A program made the translations under genes and the position numbers. The notes below the pieces were generated by a model. That model made no database searches, was not told the origin of the DNA, and was given only the letters and a program-made list of their open reading frames with translations. Shown here piece by piece: positions 61,801 to 64,000 of a stretch of DNA of 64,000 bases; the stretch's first letter is position 1, and each line of letters starts with the position of its first letter. Source of the stretch: Shinisaurus crocodilurus (Eukaryota; Chordata; Lepidosauria; Squamata; Shinisauridae); NCBI GenBank assembly GCA_021292165.1, contig CM037879.1, positions 112,274,359 through 112,338,358 on the forward strand, read 5' to 3'.

Positions 61801-63854
61801 GAAAGACAGGCTAGGGGTTGGCTTGATCTAATGCTGACTGAATGCACTTGAAAGCAGTGACACCTCTGGGATGGCAGGGATGAGTTCCTGCCCTCCTAAG
61901 TCTGAAACTCGGGAGAAAGGTGTGGCTCATTCCTTCAGTAATGCTGAGTCTTCCCTGCTTCCAAGTGCCCTTGGAGCTCAGTACATGTCAGGCATGACAT
62001 CTCCCCACTGCTCCCCTGAATCAGGGGACTGGGCAGGGTTAGTGGAAACCACACATTTTGGTTTGTACTCAGGCCAGCCAAAATGTATGGATCCCTGCCC
62101 AATGGTCTCCTCCTTGGGTAGGTTCACACAACCAGGCAACAATTGTGGTACGTTACCATGATTGTTTGCTGGATCGTGGGAAGCAACAACGATGAGCCCA
62201 ACAGCTGATCAGGCTCATTGTTGTTGCTTCATGCCCTTCCCTCCTTCCTCCCAGCGATATCCCATGGTACACCGCGGGGAGGAATGAGGCTCCTCTCTTT
62301 GACAGCTGCGATTGCTAGCCGATTTCAGCTCCCGGCGGCTGTCAAAGACTCCCTGTTGTGCAAACAGGGCTCGTGCCCTGAAGTGCAATGAGGGGGAGGA
62401 GGGAGCCTCCGCCCCGCTCCCCGAGAGGCTTGCCCGCTGCAGCCAGGGACCGACTACAGTAGGCAAACCTCTCGGGTAGCAGAGCAGCTTGCTTCTGTTA
62501 CTGGCGTGGCAGCTGTGTCAGTAACAGGAGCAGACTCCTTCCCTCTGCGCCGCCCAAGAACTTTGCCTGCTGCAGTCGGGACCGCGTCCCCGGCTACAGC
62601 GGGCAAAGCTCTTGGGCGGCGCAGAAGGGAGGAGTCTGCTCCTGTCAGTGGCGTGGCCACCGTACCAGTAACAGGAGCAAGCCCCGGTCTGCTCCGCTGC
62701 AGCAGAGGTTTTCCTACTGTAGCCGGGGCGCAGAGGGGCGGAGTAGGCAGGGAAACCTCTTGGGTGGCAGAGCAGGGCAGAGGGAAGCGCCTCCCACTCC
62801 ACCCTTTGCTTTCCTGTGTGGGGAAAGCAAAGGGTGGAGTGGGCAGCGGATTCACGCCGCCCTGCTCCACTGCCCAAGAGGTTTACCTGCTGGAGGTGTG
62901 ACGCAGTCCCCGCCTCCAGCATGTAAACCTCTCCAGCAGAGTGGGTGGTGGGAAGCCCCTGCACTCTCCACCCTTTTCTTTCCTGGGTTCTCCAGGGTAA
63001 CCAGAGGGCGGGTGCTTCCCACACTCACCGGGGCAGTGGCACCGGTGAGTGCAGGAAGCGCCTCCATCCCCGTGGCTACTCGGCACATGCAGCAGCCATG
63101 GGGATCAGAGCATGGCCTCCCCCTGGGAGAAAACCTTTCAGGGAGGAGGCTGTGCTCTGATCCCCGCAGCTGCTCAGCATGTTGAGTGGCCGAACACAGC
63201 AGATTGCCGCCTCCTGGGTTCAAATGACACACCTGACAAGCAATGGTGAGTCACCACCGTTGCTTATCATGTCGTCTGTACCCAGTCCATGTGTTCACCA
63301 AGTTGGTATGATAATGTCCTTTGAAGAACCATCCTTTGAAGATGACCTGAATTTGAAAACTCCTTCTTTTAGAGATTAGCTAAAGTCCAAGCCTGACATC
63401 TTCTGGAAATATTCCTATATTTGAAGGACAAAGGTGGGCAACTTGTGGCCCTCCAGATGTTTTTGCCTGCAATTCCCATCAGCGCTAGCCAGCATAGCCA
63501 ATGGTGAGGGATGGCATGAGTTGTAAGACAAAACATCTGAGGGCCACAAATTGCACACAAACACATACACCTCGGGTTAGGATTAGGATGTGCACATGAG
63601 GTACACATTTTCTCTTAAGAATCTGGGGCTTGACAGGCTCAGATATGCACTCTGCTTTTTGGTGATCCCTTTCTCCTGCTTCTAAAGCCTCCCGAGATTC
63701 TGTTGCTGCTTTGTGAACTATACTCCCTGCAACCTCTCCCCACACCCTGGCTTTTCTTTAGGTTATCATACTAATGATTCAGCTTGCTCTCTATATTTGC
63801 TATGTAAAATCTTGCAAGTTTTACCTTAAAGTTCCCCATACGATCACCAACGTC
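45916..63854 (-). CDS. CRYBG1: CRYBG1 (AIM1) C-terminal part, 5' incomplete
   Basis: Eight minus-strand exons (63825-63854, 61327-61439, 60584-60713, 57295-57434, 55403-55526, 52557-52715, 49459-49621, 45916-46004) join in phase to 948 bases: 315 residues and a stop. They encode two beta-gamma-crystallin domains (Greek-key motifs such as VQLFSEPEFRGSSQVFE, WIVYDKKNFSGNQYVLEEG and WIIYEHNNYKGRQILLSP), then a ricin-type beta-trefoil with QVW, QNW and QCW motifs. Human CRYBG1 is about 1,720 residues with six such domains and a C-terminal trefoil, so the bulk lies beyond the right edge. It is an actin-linked, tumour-suppressor-like protein. CRYBG2 or CRYBG3 is less likely, given the RTN4IP1 and QRSL1 neighbours. 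Confidence 0.93.
47020..47187. mobile_element. Mariner-like MITE, TA duplication
   Basis: The ends cagtatttttccatgtataa and tagacggaaaaatacgg are inverted and flanked by TA. The repeated gtcttatacatgg motifs resemble the element at 30079. Confidence 0.75.
47425..47525 (-). mobile_element. LINE 3' tail, reverse
   Basis: tttctataccgccccacagc then tccctgggcggttcacaatt is followed by A-rich repeats, the same arrangement as 472-580. Confidence 0.5.
48995..49340. repeat. Unclassified repeat, copy B
   Basis: tcttagaattaaggaacaag, ccaagctttcttccatcta and gcctaattatttaga recur at 52030-52290. Edges are uncertain. Confidence 0.55.
49459..49621 (-). CDS. CRYBG1: CRYBG1 exon, beta-trefoil repeat 2
   Basis: 163 bp, 54 codons plus one base. 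It reads LEEDFCLTIVGNLITPGAKL, then KQNWSIKPDGRIFSKMKPKL and VLDIK. QNW is the second QxW motif. Acceptor ctacacag, donor gtaagaac. Confidence 0.95.
49622..52029. other. CRYBG1 intron between trefoil exons, unassigned part
   Basis: Poly(G) at 50380-50391 and poly(A) at 50528-50543 tracts are visible. No exon or known repeat is recognised. Confidence 0.5.
52030..52290. repeat. Unclassified repeat, copy C
   Basis: About 250 bp matching 48995-49280 in the same orientation, including ccccaagctttcttccatct and acctaattatttagaa. Copies B and C flank the CRYBG1 exon at 49459. Confidence 0.6.
52557..52715 (-). CDS. CRYBG1: CRYBG1 exon, beta-trefoil repeat 1
   Basis: 159 bp, 53 codons. It begins KRVYFRLRNKETGKYMSTDG and has DEQVWVYQDGFIKCR, with QVW a ricin-B QxW motif. 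Acceptor tttttacag, donor gtaagg. Phase 0 at both ends. Confidence 0.94.
52857..52888. repeat. (CA)n microsatellite
   Basis: About 15 CA units upstream (in CRYBG1 sense) of the exon at 52715. Confidence 0.9.
53057..53199. mobile_element. Palindromic MITE
   Basis: cctttcctaacctggtgcct and gggcaccaggttggggaaga are near-perfect inverted ends. Confidence 0.85.
53320..54678 (+). mobile_element. L2-type LINE, 5'-truncated, inactive
   Basis: Broken frames contain GYLDGCFQKV-like and HRVPRGSI, then MLFNIYMKLLGEVIRGCGLS, NNTQLYLSVSSNPGEAVDVL and RANKLKLNPDKMEILS. This matches L2/CR1-clade reverse transcriptase around the LFNIY and ADDTQLY motifs, with the catalytic ADD lost. The 3' end has cttctcagttgtggcacccc and (gaat)n(aaat)n. 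It lies in a CRYBG1 intron, antisense to the gene. Confidence 0.85.
54679..55402. other. CRYBG1 intronic DNA, nothing recognised
   Basis: AT-rich sequence between the L2 copy and the exon at 55403. No repeat or exon was identified. Confidence 0.5.
55403..55526 (-). CDS. CRYBG1: CRYBG1 exon, last Greek key
   Basis: 124 bp. WIIYEHNNYKGRQILLSPKK then IPNWYESSGYHKIGSLRPLL forms the final beta-gamma motif. Acceptor gtttcag, donor gtaagt. It ends in phase 0, joining the trefoil exon. Confidence 0.95.
55527..57294. other. CRYBG1 intron, unassigned
   Basis: A GC-richer block at 56040-56600 includes gaaatggcactccaggtggc, a LINE/SINE-tail-like sequence. Weakly complementary edges suggest an old DNA element, but the limits are unclear. 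Confidence 0.4.
57295..57434 (-). CDS. CRYBG1: CRYBG1 exon, first key of last crystallin domain
   Basis: 140 bp, 46 codons plus two bases. ELSEPVIILFEKENFKGKKM opens the motif and it ends GYNPHVASVEICGG. Acceptor ttaaaacag, donor gtaagt. The last codon is completed by the next exon to Ile. Confidence 0.94.
57533..57666. mobile_element. Palindromic MITE
   Basis: caggggtgggcaacttgcag and gccacaagttgccctcccct are inverted ends with ggcctgcaactcccatcatc. Confidence 0.85.
57672..57945 (-). mobile_element. tRNA-derived SINE, reverse
   Basis: (ttta)n then tatttataccccacctttct at the left and actatgccacactggctct at the right. Same family as 4811. Confidence 0.85.
57946..59904. other. CRYBG1 intron, unassigned part
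   Basis: AT-rich intronic DNA. A possible decayed short MITE lies at 59105-59220 (gtcccactgatttcaatgga mirrored by tgaaatcaatgggatttga). Nothing else is recognised. Confidence 0.45.
59905..60022. mobile_element. Palindromic MITE (gtttagacagaaaaa family)
   Basis: gcgcaatcctatgcatgttt with agacagaaaaaggtcctaca is mirrored by gttgtaggcctgttttctgt and ctaaacatgcagag. Second copy of the element at 25722. Confidence 0.85.
60027..60152. mobile_element. Palindromic MITE
   Basis: ggcctggtgccctccagatg and catgtggagggggccaggtt form the arms. Adjacent to the previous element. Confidence 0.7.
60584..60713 (-). CDS. CRYBG1: CRYBG1 exon, Greek key motif
   Basis: 130 bp. WIVYDKKNFSGNQYVLEEGA then YPDLSAMGCLPQTCLKSLQV is the second Greek key of the domain, with the signature W-x2-Y-(D/E)-x2-N-(F/Y)-x-G pattern. 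Acceptor tctcgcag, donor gtaagt. Confidence 0.94.
61327..61439 (-). CDS. CRYBG1: CRYBG1 exon, Greek key motif
   Basis: 113 bp, 37 codons plus two bases. VQLFSEPEFRGSSQVFEKDI begins a beta-gamma-crystallin motif and it ends SSKVLSG. Acceptor ctttaaag, donor gtgaat. Confidence 0.92.
61440..62113. other. CRYBG1 intron, unassigned part
   Basis: No exon or known repeat is seen. It contains one short open frame at 61871-62161 with no recognisable protein. Confidence 0.5.
62114..63288. mobile_element. Multi-hairpin foldback element, 1.2-kb GC-rich copy
   Basis: The left end is tgggtaggttcacacaacca and the right end catgtcgtctgtacccagtc. The interior is a chain of hairpins. The first spans about 62170-62225. 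Others centre near 62580 (cgccgcccaagaactttgcc mirrored by ggcaaagctcttgggcggcg), 62820 (cactccaccctttgctttcc mirrored), 62910 (aggtttacctgctggaggtg mirrored) and 63110. Overlapping ORFs on all frames reflect GC-rich repeats. Confidence 0.65.
63430..63558. mobile_element. Palindromic MITE
   Basis: aggtgggcaacttgtggccc at the left and gagggccacaaattgcacac at the right mark the arms. Confidence 0.75.
63825..63854 (-). CDS. CRYBG1: CRYBG1 30-bp microexon
   Basis: Ten codons reading DVGDRMGNFK with acceptor acattttag and donor gtaaaa, phase 0 on both sides. It fits immediately before VQLFSEPEFRG. The acceptor tract is good and the donor is acceptable. Assignment depends on phase and position, not on a recalled homologous sequence. 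Confidence 0.65.
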
Positions 63855-64000
63855 CTAAAATGTAGGGAGAGAAAAAAAGAAAGAAACAAAGATTATACCA
63901 GAAATATAAAAATGTATACTGATTAATGAATTCCAGGATAAACATACAAGCTTGGTTCAACATATGAGCTTGTCTTACCAAAATTAGGGGTTGAACTGAA

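Noticed and set aside
62454..63249. Many overlapping 100-170-codon frames on both strands
   Set aside because: They arise from the hairpin chain of the foldback element; high GC lowers stop frequency. No protein family is recognised.

Overview
This window is vertebrate nuclear DNA, most likely from a squamate reptile (a lizard). Every gene is split by GT-AG introns, and the intervening DNA is packed with repeat types typical of squamates: tRNA-derived SINEs, 5S-rRNA-derived SINEs with a CR1-like tail, CR1, L2 and L1 LINE fragments, and many short palindromic DNA elements. No bacterial, viral, CRISPR or operon-like structure is present. The species cannot be fixed from sequence alone.

Three protein-coding genes were assembled by hand from exon reading frames, splice sites and exon phase. 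(1) QRSL1 (GatA subunit of the mitochondrial glutamyl-tRNA(Gln) amidotransferase) lies on the minus strand. Exons 1-10 run from 24202 down to 2275, and the last exon (about 75 codons by comparison with human) lies beyond the left edge. The catalytic residues Lys76, Ser171 and Ser195 are intact. (2) RTN4IP1 (mitochondrial NADPH-dependent oxidoreductase, also called OPA10) lies on the plus strand and is complete in 9 coding exons from 24888 to 42858, giving 409 residues. (3) The 3' part of CRYBG1 (AIM1) lies on the minus strand. Eight exons from 63854 down to 45916 encode the last 315 residues: the last two beta-gamma-crystallin domains and the ricin-type beta-trefoil.

QRSL1 and RTN4IP1 are head to head, with start codons 685 bp apart around a GC-rich shared promoter carrying a YY1 site and two inverted CCAAT boxes. 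RTN4IP1 and CRYBG1 are tail to tail, with stop codons about 3.1 kb apart and possibly overlapping 3' UTRs. The order and orientation match human 6q21. QRSL1 and RTN4IP1 both act in mitochondria; CRYBG1 is functionally unrelated.

The most unusual material is in the repeats. One family of at least four foldback elements shares a right-hand end close to RTGTCRTNNNAACCCAGTC. Each copy has different interior hairpins, and lengths range from a bare 76-bp hairpin to a 1.2-kb GC-rich chain of hairpins. A separate 1.2-kb element with TA target duplication and pogo/mariner-like ends holds nested CpG-rich palindromes. There are also a hAT MITE with a perfect 8-bp target duplication, a 5'-truncated L1 with a perfect 17-bp target duplication, and about 14 copies of one palindromic MITE.
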